Source of the DNA: Crocinitomicaceae bacterium
Lineage (GTDB): Bacteria; Bacteroidota; Bacteroidia; Flavobacteriales_D; Crocinitomicaceae
DNA length: 64,000 nucleotides
Reading direction: 5' to 3'
NCBI GenBank assembly: GCA_016709005.1
Contig: JADJEU010000003.1
Coordinates: 248,001 to 312,000, forward strand
Below, piece by piece: positions 56,145 through 64,000 of the stretch. Position numbers and translations under genes: made by a program. The notes under the pieces are model-generated. The model had not been told where the DNA came from and did no database searches. It was given only the letters and a program-made list of their open reading frames with translations. Every line of letters starts with the position of its first letter. Position 1 is the first letter of the stretch.

Positions 56145-56706
56145 TCAGGCCAAATACCAGACGAATCCATAGCGCAAATATATAGGCGCAAATGTAACCA
56201 CAGGCCAAACGGTCATATTAGGATTGTCAATGAAATCATACATGAGCATGACATTGTAATAAGCCCGATTACCTAAAGATCCGGCATAGCCGCCTCCCAA
56301 CATAAATGCAGGAAAGTTGATTCGTTTACCCGGGGCTGAGGTGTAATTGACAGAATTTAAAATGTCAAATTCAGTTTGGAACAAAAGAAATTCAATAAAA
56401 AGCACCACCTCCAAAAGTACCTTCGGTGACAATACTCCCAAAATTATTGATACGTACGTATTGATAAATTCCGGTCAGCCCCACGGATAAGTTTTTGTAA
56501 AATTCAAATCCAACCAGGGGGGCGGCATAGATGTAAGTCAAATTTCCAAACCGCATTGATAAATCCCCGCCGACATAGATTTTCTTTTTTAATTCGTAGA
56601 GATCAACTTTCGTTTCTTCGGCCAATGAATCCTCGTCTTCAACTTCGTATTGTGTAAATGCGAAAACAGGAAATAAAAAAAGGAAGCACAGTGCACTAAA
56701 TTTCAT
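56145..56706 (-). CDS. Outer-membrane beta-barrel-like protein, one frameshift
   Basis: Signal peptide (MKFSALCFLFLFPVF, ending TQYEVE), then alternating amphipathic strands with Gly and Tyr turns (YVGGDLSMRFGNL; GGGYAGSLGNRAYYN). The frame shifts at about 56395; the joined product is about 187 residues and ends GFVWYLA. It looks like a small eight-strand-type barrel. Its start overlaps the 3' end of the esterase gene by 11 bases, so the two are co-transcribed. Confidence 0.65.
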
Positions 56707-57329
56707 GTAAAATTTTTTTTAATGTTTCAGAATGAATGGTGTGTTTTCCATTAAAATGAATCACCTCAAACTTCATACCGGTTTCTTTCAACTTTTCTTG
56801 TTCATGAACGATTACTTCTACAGAATAGTATGGATCTTCATCGCCAATAATCAAATAATTTTTAGACCCGCTGAAGTTTCCAATCTTCTGGCGATTCATA
56901 TCTGGCGGAAAAACAGCTGCCCAAAGAAGAAATGCGTCAAATTTAAAACGTCCTGAACCGATCAGCCGAGAAGCAGTTGCACCACCTTGTGAAAATCCAA
57001 TCAGGTGCTTTTTTATAGTACTGGTTTACTATTATGATTTTTTCAAGAAGTGCATTCAGATACAGAAGATAATTAGTGATATCATCTTCTCTGTTTTCTT
57101 TGGTCATCCAGGAAGCACCAACTCGTCCGCTGGTTCCGTTCAAATAAAAACGATGCAAGCCTTCCGGTGCAATGACATAGTAGTTTTCAGGATCAAGAAA
57201 TTCAAATTTTTGTATGAAGTAGGATGCAAGTTGTCCATACCCATGTAAGACAACAACCAGGTTTTTTGCCTGTGGATTACCGTGGCTAAAATACCTCGCA
57301 GTGTTTGATATGACTAATTTATGTTCCAT
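56696..57329 (-). CDS. Alpha/beta hydrolase (phospholipase/carboxylesterase type), one frameshift
   Basis: A serine hydrolase of about 210 residues. The oxyanion segment is VVLHGYGQLAS. Removing an extra T from the run at 57009-57014 restores HLIGFSQGGATASRL, with the catalytic Ser in GFSQG. The later part has Asp in IGDEDPYY and the catalytic His in NGKHTIHS. It is cytoplasmic by sequence. Small carboxylesterases of this type (YpfH/YtaP-like) have broad activity. Confidence 0.75.
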
Positions 57330-57403
57330 AAAAAAAACTCAGTAGCCAAGCCAATGAGTGTTTTCTGTTTTAATTTTTAGAAAGATGAAAGAGAGAAGGG
57401 GGC

Positions 57404-57425
57404 CCCCGGTTTTCCCCCCCCCCCT
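57404..57425. other. Poly-G/poly-C block, likely artefact
   Basis: GGGGGCCCCC then a run of about 12 C stands immediately beyond the efp stop codon. The composition contrasts with the A/T-rich surroundings. Confidence 0.6.
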
Positions 57426-57433
57426 TGCTATTT

Positions 57434-57997
57434 TTATTTAATACGCTCTGAATAAATTCTTTCGCGTGTATTCACTCTGATTTTGTCATCGGTGTTGATG
57501 AAAAGCGGTACACGAATTTCTGCACCCGTATTAATCGTTGCTGGTTTCATGGTGTTTGTTGCTGTATCACCTTTCAAACCTGGTTCAGTATAGGTCACTT
57601 CAGCATCAATATAATTTGGCAATTCCACAGTCAGCGGAGTTTCTTCTTCTGCGTGGAAAACAATGATACAGGTGATTCCTTCTGTCAGGAATTGAGGATT
57701 TTCAATCATCTTACCTTCAATGAATACTTGTTCAAAGGTTTCATTATTCATGAAGTGAAAACCTGTACCTTCCGGATACAAATATTGATACTCTCGCGTT
57801 TCAATGCGAACTACATCAATTTTATGCCCGGCAGAAAAAGTATTATCTATCACTTTTCCTGTTTCAATGTTGCGAAGTTTGGTACGAACAAATGCCGGAC
57901 CTTTTCCTGGTTTTACATGTTGAAATTCTACAACGGTCATCAATTTTCCGTTGAAGTTAATACACAGTCCATTTCTGATATCTGCTGTTGTTGCCAT
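57434..57997 (-). CDS. efp: Elongation factor P
   Basis: EF-P relieves ribosome stalling at polyproline. The 187-residue, three-barrel protein begins MATTADIRNGLCINFNGK; the loop lysine modified in many species is Lys32 in PGKGPAF. The C-terminal signature GAEIRVPLFINTDDKIRVNT is present. It is downstream of lpxA on the same strand, with a 120-base gap that includes a poly-C block. The frame is intact. Confidence 0.94.
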   Translation of the reverse strand: MATTADIRNGLCINFNGKLMTVVEFQHVKPGKGPAFVRTKLRNIETGKVIDNTFSAGHKIDVVRIETREYQYLYPEGTGFHFMNNETFEQVFIEGKMIENPQFLTEGITCIIVFHAEEETPLTVELPNYIDAEVTYTEPGLKGDTATNTMKPATINTGAEIRVPLFINTDDKIRVNTRERIYSERIK

Positions 57998-58098
57998 AAT
58001 TTTTATTCTACTTTTTATTTTAGTTTTTTCAGTCGGGACTTATGTGCGTTTTGCGATTTATTCAGGCTCGCTTCGCCGCTCATATTCAAAATTTATAG

Positions 58099-58118
58099 GC
58101 CCCCCCCCCGCCCCCCCC
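58099..58118. other. Poly-C block, likely artefact
   Basis: Two runs of C (nine and eight) separated by one G directly follow the lpxA stop codon. A similar block lies at 57404. Both are at gene borders where an A/T-rich spacer would be expected. Confidence 0.55.
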
Positions 58119-58894
58119 TAGATAGGTCCTTTAATAATTCCGCGCTCAGATTTTTTTATGAAATCCAATACTTTTCGTTTCTCTTCACAATCCGGTATTT
58201 CTTTTTCAATCACAGCAACACCGCTCGGAATTGAATTATTCAGGATAAAAAGATTACGGTAAATATCTTCAATAATTTTGACAGTTTCGTCGCTGGTGCC
58301 TCTACGGCGCAAGCCAATTGCGTTCACACCTGCAAAGGTTAAAGGTTCTCGCGCAACACGCACAAAAGGTGGAACATCTTTACGTACTTGAGACATACCT
58401 GCAATGAACGAGTGCTCACCAACGTGAATGAATTGTTGTAAACCACACATTCCTTCAATCACTACCCAGTCTTCAATAACACAGTGACCAGCAATGCCTG
58501 AGTAATTTGCAATGATCACATTATTGCCAACAATACAATCATGCGCAATGTGAACATAACACATCAAAAGACAATTACTGCCTACAACTGTTTTCATTTT
58601 ATCTGTTGTGCCGCGATGAATTGTAACACACTCACGAATCACCGTATTATCACCAACTTCAGTGGTTGTGTATTCTCCTTTGAATTTTAGATCTTGAGGA
58701 ATAGCGCTGATAACAGCACCAGGATAAACTGTGCAATTTTTTCCAATGCGCGCTCCTTGATAGATAGTAACATTAGATTCAATATGCGTACCATCTCCAA
58801 TTTCTACATCTTCATGTATAATTGTGAACGGACCAACGTGAACGTTTGTACCTAATTTTGCTTTTGGGTGAATCTGTGCAAGTGGACTGATCAT
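58118..58894 (-). CDS. lpxA: UDP-N-acetylglucosamine acyltransferase
   Basis: LpxA transfers a 3-hydroxyacyl chain to UDP-GlcNAc, the first step of lipid A synthesis. The 258-residue protein is a left-handed beta-helix of hexapeptide repeats (SPLAQIHPKAKLGTNVHV at the start) with the catalytic His in VHIAHDCIVG and a C-terminal helical domain (AIGLRRRG). It overlaps lpxC/fabZ by four bases. Confidence 0.95.
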   Translation of the reverse strand: MISPLAQIHPKAKLGTNVHVGPFTIIHEDVEIGDGTHIESNVTIYQGARIGKNCTVYPGAVISAIPQDLKFKGEYTTTEVGDNTVIRECVTIHRGTTDKMKTVVGSNCLLMCYVHIAHDCIVGNNVIIANYSGIAGHCVIEDWVVIEGMCGLQQFIHVGEHSFIAGMSQVRKDVPPFVRVAREPLTFAGVNAIGLRRRGTSDETVKIIEDIYRNLFILNNSIPSGVAVIEKEIPDCEEKRKVLDFIKKSERGIIKGPI

Positions 58895-60291
58895 GCTTTA
58901 TCTTTTACAACTTGTGCTAACATTTCTGCTTCAACTACAACTTTGCCGTTGACATAACCTTTACCACCCATATTTACTAACCCGCGTCGAATCGGAGACA
59001 GAAGACTCAATTCAAACACAATCGTGTCTCCTGGTCTTACCATACTCTTAAATTTCACGCCATCAATTTTCATGAAGTAAGTAGAATAGAGGTGAGGCTC
59101 TTCTACTTTGCTCAGCGCAAAAACTCCACCACATTGAGCCATTGCTTCAATCTGCAGCACACCCGGGAAAATAGGATTGCCCGGAAAGTGACCTGTAAAC
59201 TGAGGCTCATTCATCGTAATGTTTTTAACCCCAATGATTGTATCGTCCGTAATTTCCATTACTTTATCCACTAACAAAAATGGATAACGGTGCGGCAACA
59301 TTTTTTCAATTGCAACGGTATCGTATAAAGGCTCCTTTTCCAAATTAAATTGTTTTGGTTTGGTGATTGCCTTTTTTGCGTGTTCTTTCAAAATTTTTGC
59401 AAACTGAACATTGCCTCCATGACCAGGACGAGCCGCCAGAATATGACCTCTTAATGGTTTTCCAACCAGTGCAAGATCGCCAATAATGTCAAGCAGTTTG
59501 TGACGCGCTGGTTCGTTTTCAAAATGGAGTTTGGTATTGTTCAAAGTTCCAATTGTGTTGACCGAAATGGATAGTCTTTCTTTTCCTAAAATTTTGGCTA
59601 ATCGATCCAATTCTTCATTGCTGATATCGGCGCGTTCTACTAAAACAATTGCATTATCCAAGTCGCCCCCCTTAATCAAGCCATTGGTGGCTAGATATTC
59701 GAGTTCTTTCAAAAAGCAAAATGTTCTGCACGGTGCAATTTCTTTTTCGAAGTCACCAATTTTAAACATACTTGCGTGTTGCGTTCCAAGTACAGGTGAA
59801 TTATAATCCACCATAACGGTTACACGGTATTCTTTATCAGGTATAGCTAAAAATTCAGTTCCTTTTTCAGGATCTTCCCACTTGATGTTTTCATCGAGTT
59901 CTAAGTATTCGCGCTCTGCATCTTGTTCAACCAAACCAACTTTGCGAATAGCATTTACAAATATTTGGGCGCTGCCATCCATGATTGGGACTTCGGGTGC
60001 ATCCAATTGAATCAGTGCATTGTCAATTTGCATAGCATAGAGTGCTGCAAGCACGTGCTCGGTGGTATAAACTTTTGCACCTTTTTCTTCTAGGGTGGTT
60101 CCGCGTGCTGTTGAAACTACATTGTCCGGATCTGCTTTAATAACAGGTTTTGATTCAAGATCAACACGCTGAAATTTATAGCCATGCTTTGCGGGTGCAG
60201 GACAGATTGTTAGATTCACTAACTCACCGGTGTGGAGTCCAACTCCCGATAATTTAATCTCGCCTGCAAGGGTTTTTTGCTTTTCAGCCAT
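58891..60291 (-). CDS. lpxC: Bifunctional LpxC deacetylase / FabZ dehydratase
   Basis: A 466-residue fusion found across Bacteroidota. The N-terminal half (about 1-305) is LpxC, the zinc deacetylase of lipid A synthesis, with YTTEHVLAALYA and RHKLLDIIGDLAL. The C-terminal part (about 318-466) is FabZ, 3-hydroxyacyl-ACP dehydratase, with MLPHRYPFLLVDKV and the catalytic HFPGNPIFPGVL. Fusion ties the use of hydroxyacyl-ACP for lipid A and fatty acids. It lies between lpxD (5 bases) and lpxA (overlap), so the order is lpxD-lpxC/fabZ-lpxA. Confidence 0.95.
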   Translation of the reverse strand: MAEKQKTLAGEIKLSGVGLHTGELVNLTICPAPAKHGYKFQRVDLESKPVIKADPDNVVSTARGTTLEEKGAKVYTTEHVLAALYAMQIDNALIQLDAPEVPIMDGSAQIFVNAIRKVGLVEQDAEREYLELDENIKWEDPEKGTEFLAIPDKEYRVTVMVDYNSPVLGTQHASMFKIGDFEKEIAPCRTFCFLKELEYLATNGLIKGGDLDNAIVLVERADISNEELDRLAKILGKERLSISVNTIGTLNNTKLHFENEPARHKLLDIIGDLALVGKPLRGHILAARPGHGGNVQFAKILKEHAKKAITKPKQFNLEKEPLYDTVAIEKMLPHRYPFLLVDKVMEITDDTIIGVKNITMNEPQFTGHFPGNPIFPGVLQIEAMAQCGGVFALSKVEEPHLYSTYFMKIDGVKFKSMVRPGDTIVFELSLLSPIRRGLVNMGGKGYVNGKVVVEAEMLAQVVKDKA

Positions 60292-60296
60292 TGATA

Positions 60297-61343
60297 TTAA
60301 GGTTTGCTTTTTAATTTTTTTACTTCTTCTTCCAATTCACGAAGTCTGTCTAAAATCTGTGGAAGTCTTCTGAATCCCATGTATGACTTCTTATAGTCTT
60401 CAGCATCATACGCCGGCGATCCTAAAATAGTTGTGCCTTCTTTGGTAATTGTCTTTGGTACTCCGGCCTGTGCTCCAATCATCGTGCCATCTGCCAATGA
60501 GATGTGTCCAACAATTCCTACTTGTCCGCCAACCATCATGTTTTTTCCAAGTTTGGTTGAGCCTGCTATTCCGCCTTGAGCCGCCATGACAGTGTTTTCA
60601 CCTACCACAACATTATGTCCAATTTGAACCAGATTATCCAGTTTGACACCTTTTTTGATAATGGTTGAGCCTAAAGTTGCTCTGTCAATACAGGTATTTG
60701 CACCAACTTCAACATGATCTTCTAAAATCACGTTGCCAATTTGTGGCACTTTTTGGTAGTTATTTTCTGAATTGGGAGCAAAGCCAAATCCATCTGCTCC
60801 AATTACAGAGCCTGAGTGAATCGTACAATGTTGCCCAATTTTACAATCTCTGTAAACACTAACGTTTGCAAATAATTTGCTATTGTTTCCTATTTTGACA
60901 TGATCACCCACAAACGTATTTGGGTAGATATGGACGCCATCTCCAATTTCAGCGTGATCACTGATGTAGGCAAATGCGCCGATATAAACATCTTTGCCAA
61001 TTTTTGCAGTTGGTGAGATGAATGATTTTTCTTCAATCTGTGGTTGCTTGGCCAATGCTTGATCATACATACCTAGCAATTTGGCAAAACAGGAATATGC
61101 TTCTTCAACTTTGATCAAAGTGGTAGAGTCTGCAAGGGGCTTTTGTGGTTCAAAAGACTTATTGACGATCACAATGGAAGCCTTCGTTGAATAAATGAAA
61201 TCTTCGTATTTTGGATTTGCCAAAAATGACAAAGTACCTGCAACTCCTTCTTCAATCTTAGACAAGCCACTGACCTTAACGTCGGGATTACCCACAATCT
61301 GACCGTCCAGAAGACCTGCTATTTGCTGCGCTGAAAATTCCAT
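60297..61343 (-). CDS. lpxD: UDP-3-O-acyl-glucosamine N-acyltransferase
   Basis: LpxD adds the second 3-hydroxyacyl chain in lipid A synthesis. The 348-residue protein has an N-terminal uridine-binding domain (AGLLDGQIVGNPDVKVSGL), a long hexapeptide-repeat helix (SPTAKIGKDVYIGAFAYI; GADGFGFAP) with the catalytic His in LVQIGHNVVVG, and a C-terminal helix. It is the first gene of the lpxD-lpxC/fabZ-lpxA-efp run. Confidence 0.95.
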   Translation of the reverse strand: MEFSAQQIAGLLDGQIVGNPDVKVSGLSKIEEGVAGTLSFLANPKYEDFIYSTKASIVIVNKSFEPQKPLADSTTLIKVEEAYSCFAKLLGMYDQALAKQPQIEEKSFISPTAKIGKDVYIGAFAYISDHAEIGDGVHIYPNTFVGDHVKIGNNSKLFANVSVYRDCKIGQHCTIHSGSVIGADGFGFAPNSENNYQKVPQIGNVILEDHVEVGANTCIDRATLGSTIIKKGVKLDNLVQIGHNVVVGENTVMAAQGGIAGSTKLGKNMMVGGQVGIVGHISLADGTMIGAQAGVPKTITKEGTTILGSPAYDAEDYKKSYMGFRRLPQILDRLRELEEEVKKLKSKP

Positions 61344-61436
61344 TTCTCAAAATTAATATAAAAAAGCACCATGCTTATGGTAGATGACGAAGTTTTCAAC
61401 AAAGCGTTTGATGAAAACGCCAATTTTTGTTAACAC

Positions 61437-62681
61437 TCAGGAAATCCTGGCGTAGCAAAAACAGAATTTTTCGACGGGTTTTGTGAGTGCTAAAATGTTG
61501 AGGTTGTCCGATGCCTGCGCAATATCCTGCGTTGCGCCGTTTTTGGAAAGAATCAGAATTTGTTTGTCTTTTTCGTCGTATGCGCTGTTGATCAGTTTTT
61601 CAGTGATTGCAAAATAACTTAAGTCTCTTTCATCAATTCCAAGCTTTTTGACGATGAGTTCTTTCTGCACTTTTACTTTTTCAGGATCAAAATCACGTTG
61701 GGAAATTTCAGTTTTGAAAAGATTGCGCGATAAAATCATTCGGCAAAGTGTCGATAAGATCAAATCATCACTAGTCTGCCAAACTTTGACCGAGGTAATT
61801 ACATCGTTGTCATCAATGAGTGCAAAATTCTCCAACCAGTTATTTCCCGCTTTGAAATCTGCCAGCGTTGCGTCGTGTTGCAGAAATACTTTCAGGCTTG
61901 GACTGGCAAACAAATCAGTACCTTTTGAATAAAGTTCTTTTGCACGTCTCAAAATACTGGTGAGCATATATTCAGATGCAACGACTGTTTTGTGCATATA
62001 CACTTGCCAGTACATGATTCGGCGAGCGCCAATAAAATTTTCAATGCTGTAAATTCCTTTTTCTTCTACAACCAGATTGCCATCAACAACATCGAGCATC
62101 GTGATGATTCGTTCACTGCCAATAACACCTTCTTCAACTCCGGTGAAATAACTGTCTCGCTGCAAATAGTCTAATCGATCCATATCTAACTGACCAGACA
62201 CCATTTGGTGAAGAAATGGTTTTGAATATTTGTTGTTGAAGATGTCAATTGCCAATGTCAATTTACCGTCAAACTGACGGTTGAGTTCTTCCATAAAAAG
62301 GAGTGAAACTTCTTCGTGATGAACTTTGTTGAGTAACGAATGTTCAAGCGTGTGAGAGAAGGGCCCGTGACCAATATCGTGCAGCAAAATTGCAGCTATG
62401 GCTCCCAAACGTTCTTCATTAGAGATCTCCACATTTTTTTTTCGCAATACATCAATCGCCTTAACCATTAGATGCATGGCTCCAAGTGCGTGATGAAAGC
62501 GAGTATGATTTGCACCCGGGTAAACAAGATGCGATAAGCCCAACTGCTTGATGCGGCGCAAACGCTGAAAGTAAGGGTGTTCTATCAAATCATAAATAAG
62601 CTCGTCCGGAATTGTAATAAAGCCGTGTACGGGATCGTTAATGATCTTTCTTTTGTTATGTGGTGCTTTACTCACGTGCAA
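61437..62681 (-). CDS. HD-domain phosphohydrolase (dNTPase/SAMHD1-like)
   Basis: A 414-residue HD-superfamily protein starting near KIINDPVHGFITIPDELI. Metal ligands are in TRFHHALGAMHL and LLHDIGHGPFSHTLE, with the later Asp in QLDMDRLDYL. The group includes deoxynucleotide triphosphohydrolases, and most Bacteroidota members are uncharacterised. The start is uncertain (TTG at 62681 or GTG at 62675). It is divergent from porX, with 42 bases between the start codons. Confidence 0.85.
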   Translation of the reverse strand: MHVSKAPHNKRKIINDPVHGFITIPDELIYDLIEHPYFQRLRRIKQLGLSHLVYPGANHTRFHHALGAMHLMVKAIDVLRKKNVEISNEERLGAIAAILLHDIGHGPFSHTLEHSLLNKVHHEEVSLLFMEELNRQFDGKLTLAIDIFNNKYSKPFLHQMVSGQLDMDRLDYLQRDSYFTGVEEGVIGSERIITMLDVVDGNLVVEEKGIYSIENFIGARRIMYWQVYMHKTVVASEYMLTSILRRAKELYSKGTDLFASPSLKVFLQHDATLADFKAGNNWLENFALIDDNDVITSVKVWQTSDDLILSTLCRMILSRNLFKTEISQRDFDPEKVKVQKELIVKKLGIDERDLSYFAITEKLINSAYDEKDKQILILSKNGATQDIAQASDNLNILALTKPVEKFCFCYARIS

Positions 62682-62723
62682 TTGACTAAATTTAACAGAT
62701 CAAAACTAATTAAAAAACAACAG

Positions 62724-64000
62724 ATGGAAGCAAGAATTTTATGGGCTGACGACGAAATCGACCTCTTAAAACCACATATTTTATTCTTAGAAGCGAAAGG
62801 ATATAAAATTGACACCGCCAATAATGGTTCCGATGCTGTTGATATGAGTGCTGAAACGCACTACGATATTATTTTTCTGGATGAAAATATGCCAGGACTT
62901 ACAGGATTGGAAACGCTAGCGCGCATCAAAGAAAAAAAACCAAATGTGCCCGTCATCATGATCACTAAAAGTGAAGAAGAGCATATCATGGAAGAAGCCA
63001 TTGGTGGGCAGATTTCAGATTATCTGATTAAACCGGTAAATCCAAATCAGATTTTATTGTCGCTCAAAAAAAATCTCAAAACAAAAAATCTCGTGAGTCA
63101 AAAAACGACCAGTGATTATCAGGCCGAATTCAGACAACTGGGAATGCGCATCAACGACAGACCTGATGCCGTTGAGTGGACTGAGATTTATGAAAAATTA
63201 GTTTCGTGGGAATTGAAACTGGAGCAGTCTGGTGATGAAGGCATGAAAGAAATTTTGAACATGCAGAAAAAAGATGCCAATGCGCAATTCTGTAAATTCA
63301 TTGATAAAAATTACCGCGATTGGTTGAATGGTGATGAAGATGCACCATTGATGACGCATCAATTATTATTGCAAAAAGTTTTTCCGTTTGTTGGAAAAGA
63401 ACCGGTGTTTTTAATTGTGATTGACAACCTGCGTTTTGATCAGTGGAAAGTTTTACAACCTCTCGTTTCAGAATATTTCAACATAGAAAAAGAAGAAATG
63501 TTTTATTCCATTCTTCCAACCGCAACGCATTATGCGCGCAATGCCCTCTTTGCAGGAATGATGCCACTTCAAATCTCCAAAAAATTTCCAAATCTCTGGT
63601 CAAATGAAAATGATGAGGGTGGAAAAAATATGCACGAGGCTGAATTTTTAGAAGCCAATTTAAAGCGCAATAATAAAAACGTAAAAACGTCTTACAACAA
63701 AGTCATCAAACTTGATTTTGCAAAACGACTGGTAGATAAATTCAATGATCTTTTGACAAATGATTTGAATGTGATCGTTTACAATTTTGTGGACATGCTT
63801 TCACATGCGCGCACTGAAATGGATGTGATAAAAGAGTTGGCTGATGATGAACCTGCCTACAGATCGTTGACAGCATCGTGGTTTAATCACTCACCTTTGA
63901 AAGAAATTCTGCGAAAAATTGCTGAGAAAAAAATTAGAACTTTTATTACAACTGATCACGGAACTATTCGTGTAGACAATCCGGTTAAGGTTGTTGGGGA
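62724..64000 (+). CDS. porX: PorX, T9SS response regulator with PglZ domain, cut by window end
   Basis: The first 425 codons are present; the rest lies beyond the window. The N-terminal receiver domain starts MEARILWADDEIDLLKPHI and has the phosphoacceptor Asp53 in FLDENMPG and Lys in YLIKPVNP. After a helical linker follows the PglZ (alkaline-phosphatase-superfamily) domain, with metal-site segments VIDNLRFDQW, PTATHYARNALFAG and TTDHGT. PorX is the response regulator paired with PorY that controls T9SS genes and, in Porphyromonas, hydrolyses oligonucleotides. No PorY is nearby. Confidence 0.93.
   Translation, partial: MEARILWADDEIDLLKPHILFLEAKGYKIDTANNGSDAVDMSAETHYDIIFLDENMPGLTGLETLARIKEKKPNVPVIMITKSEEEHIMEEAIGGQISDYLIKPVNPNQILLSLKKNLKTKNLVSQKTTSDYQAEFRQLGMRINDRPDAVEWTEIYEKLVSWELKLEQSGDEGMKEILNMQKKDANAQFCKFIDKNYRDWLNGDEDAPLMTHQLLLQKVFPFVGKEPVFLIVIDNLRFDQWKVLQPLVSEYFNIEKEEMFYSILPTATHYARNALFAGMMPLQISKKFPNLWSNENDEGGKNMHEAEFLEANLKRNNKNVKTSYNKVIKLDFAKRLVDKFNDLLTNDLNVIVYNFVDMLSHARTEMDVIKELADDEPAYRSLTASWFNHSPLKEILRKIAEKKIRTFITTDHGTIRVDNPVKVVG

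Overview
The window is a low-GC, gene-dense stretch of a Bacteroidota chromosome, most likely a member of the Flavobacteriales. Lineage markers are three large secreted proteins with type IX secretion (T9SS) sorting domains, the T9SS regulator PorX, a fused LpxC/FabZ, a fused alpha/beta E1 dehydrogenase, TAnnTTTG promoter elements, and several families of short intergenic repeats common in this phylum. I found no rRNA, tRNA, CRISPR array, transposase or prophage.

Layout. 0-16 kb: ssb, a homopolymer-rich block that looks artefactual, a SpoIID-like protein with lpxB, an NlpC/P60 hydrolase, two paralogous esterases, a branched-chain 2-oxoacid dehydrogenase E1, a DPP-IV-like peptidase, a lipoprotein phosphoesterase, a 7TM/SpoIIE phosphatase and an FkbM methyltransferase. 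16.6-24.6 kb: a VWA/AAA-ATPase pair, the phenylacetyl-CoA epoxidase genes paaABCD, then a U32 (TrhP-like) gene with a ferredoxin facing trhO. 24.6-32.7 kb: two giant paralogous secreted proteins, a Spy-like protein and a ZIP transporter. 32.7-40 kb: the whole histidine operon (hisG-D-C-B-H-A-F-IE), preceded by a His-rich leader peptide and an attenuator hairpin. 40-51 kb: pentapeptide protein, Fic protein with palindromic operators, valS, small secreted proteins, a structured repeat RNA, lpdA, a GxxExxY gene bracketed by inverted repeats, hemH and a YebC family regulator. 51-64 kb: a truncated T9SS cargo gene, a 1116-residue T9SS cargo, envelope proteins, efp, lpxA, lpxC/fabZ, lpxD, an HD phosphohydrolase, and divergent porX cut by the window edge.

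How the genes work together. lpxB, lpxD, lpxC/fabZ and lpxA make lipid A. paaABCD forms most of the aerobic phenylacetate oxygenase. The his operon is complete. PorX and the secreted proteins belong to the T9SS. The U32 gene, ferredoxin and trhO may all serve one tRNA wobble modification.

Quality caveat. At least fifteen genes, many of them housekeeping (valS, lpdA, hisA, hisB, hisH, trhO), carry one-base indels, mostly in homopolymers. Together with poly-A/G/T and poly-C blocks this points to uncorrected long-read consensus errors rather than gene decay. For these genes I give the full inferred span and name the breakpoints.
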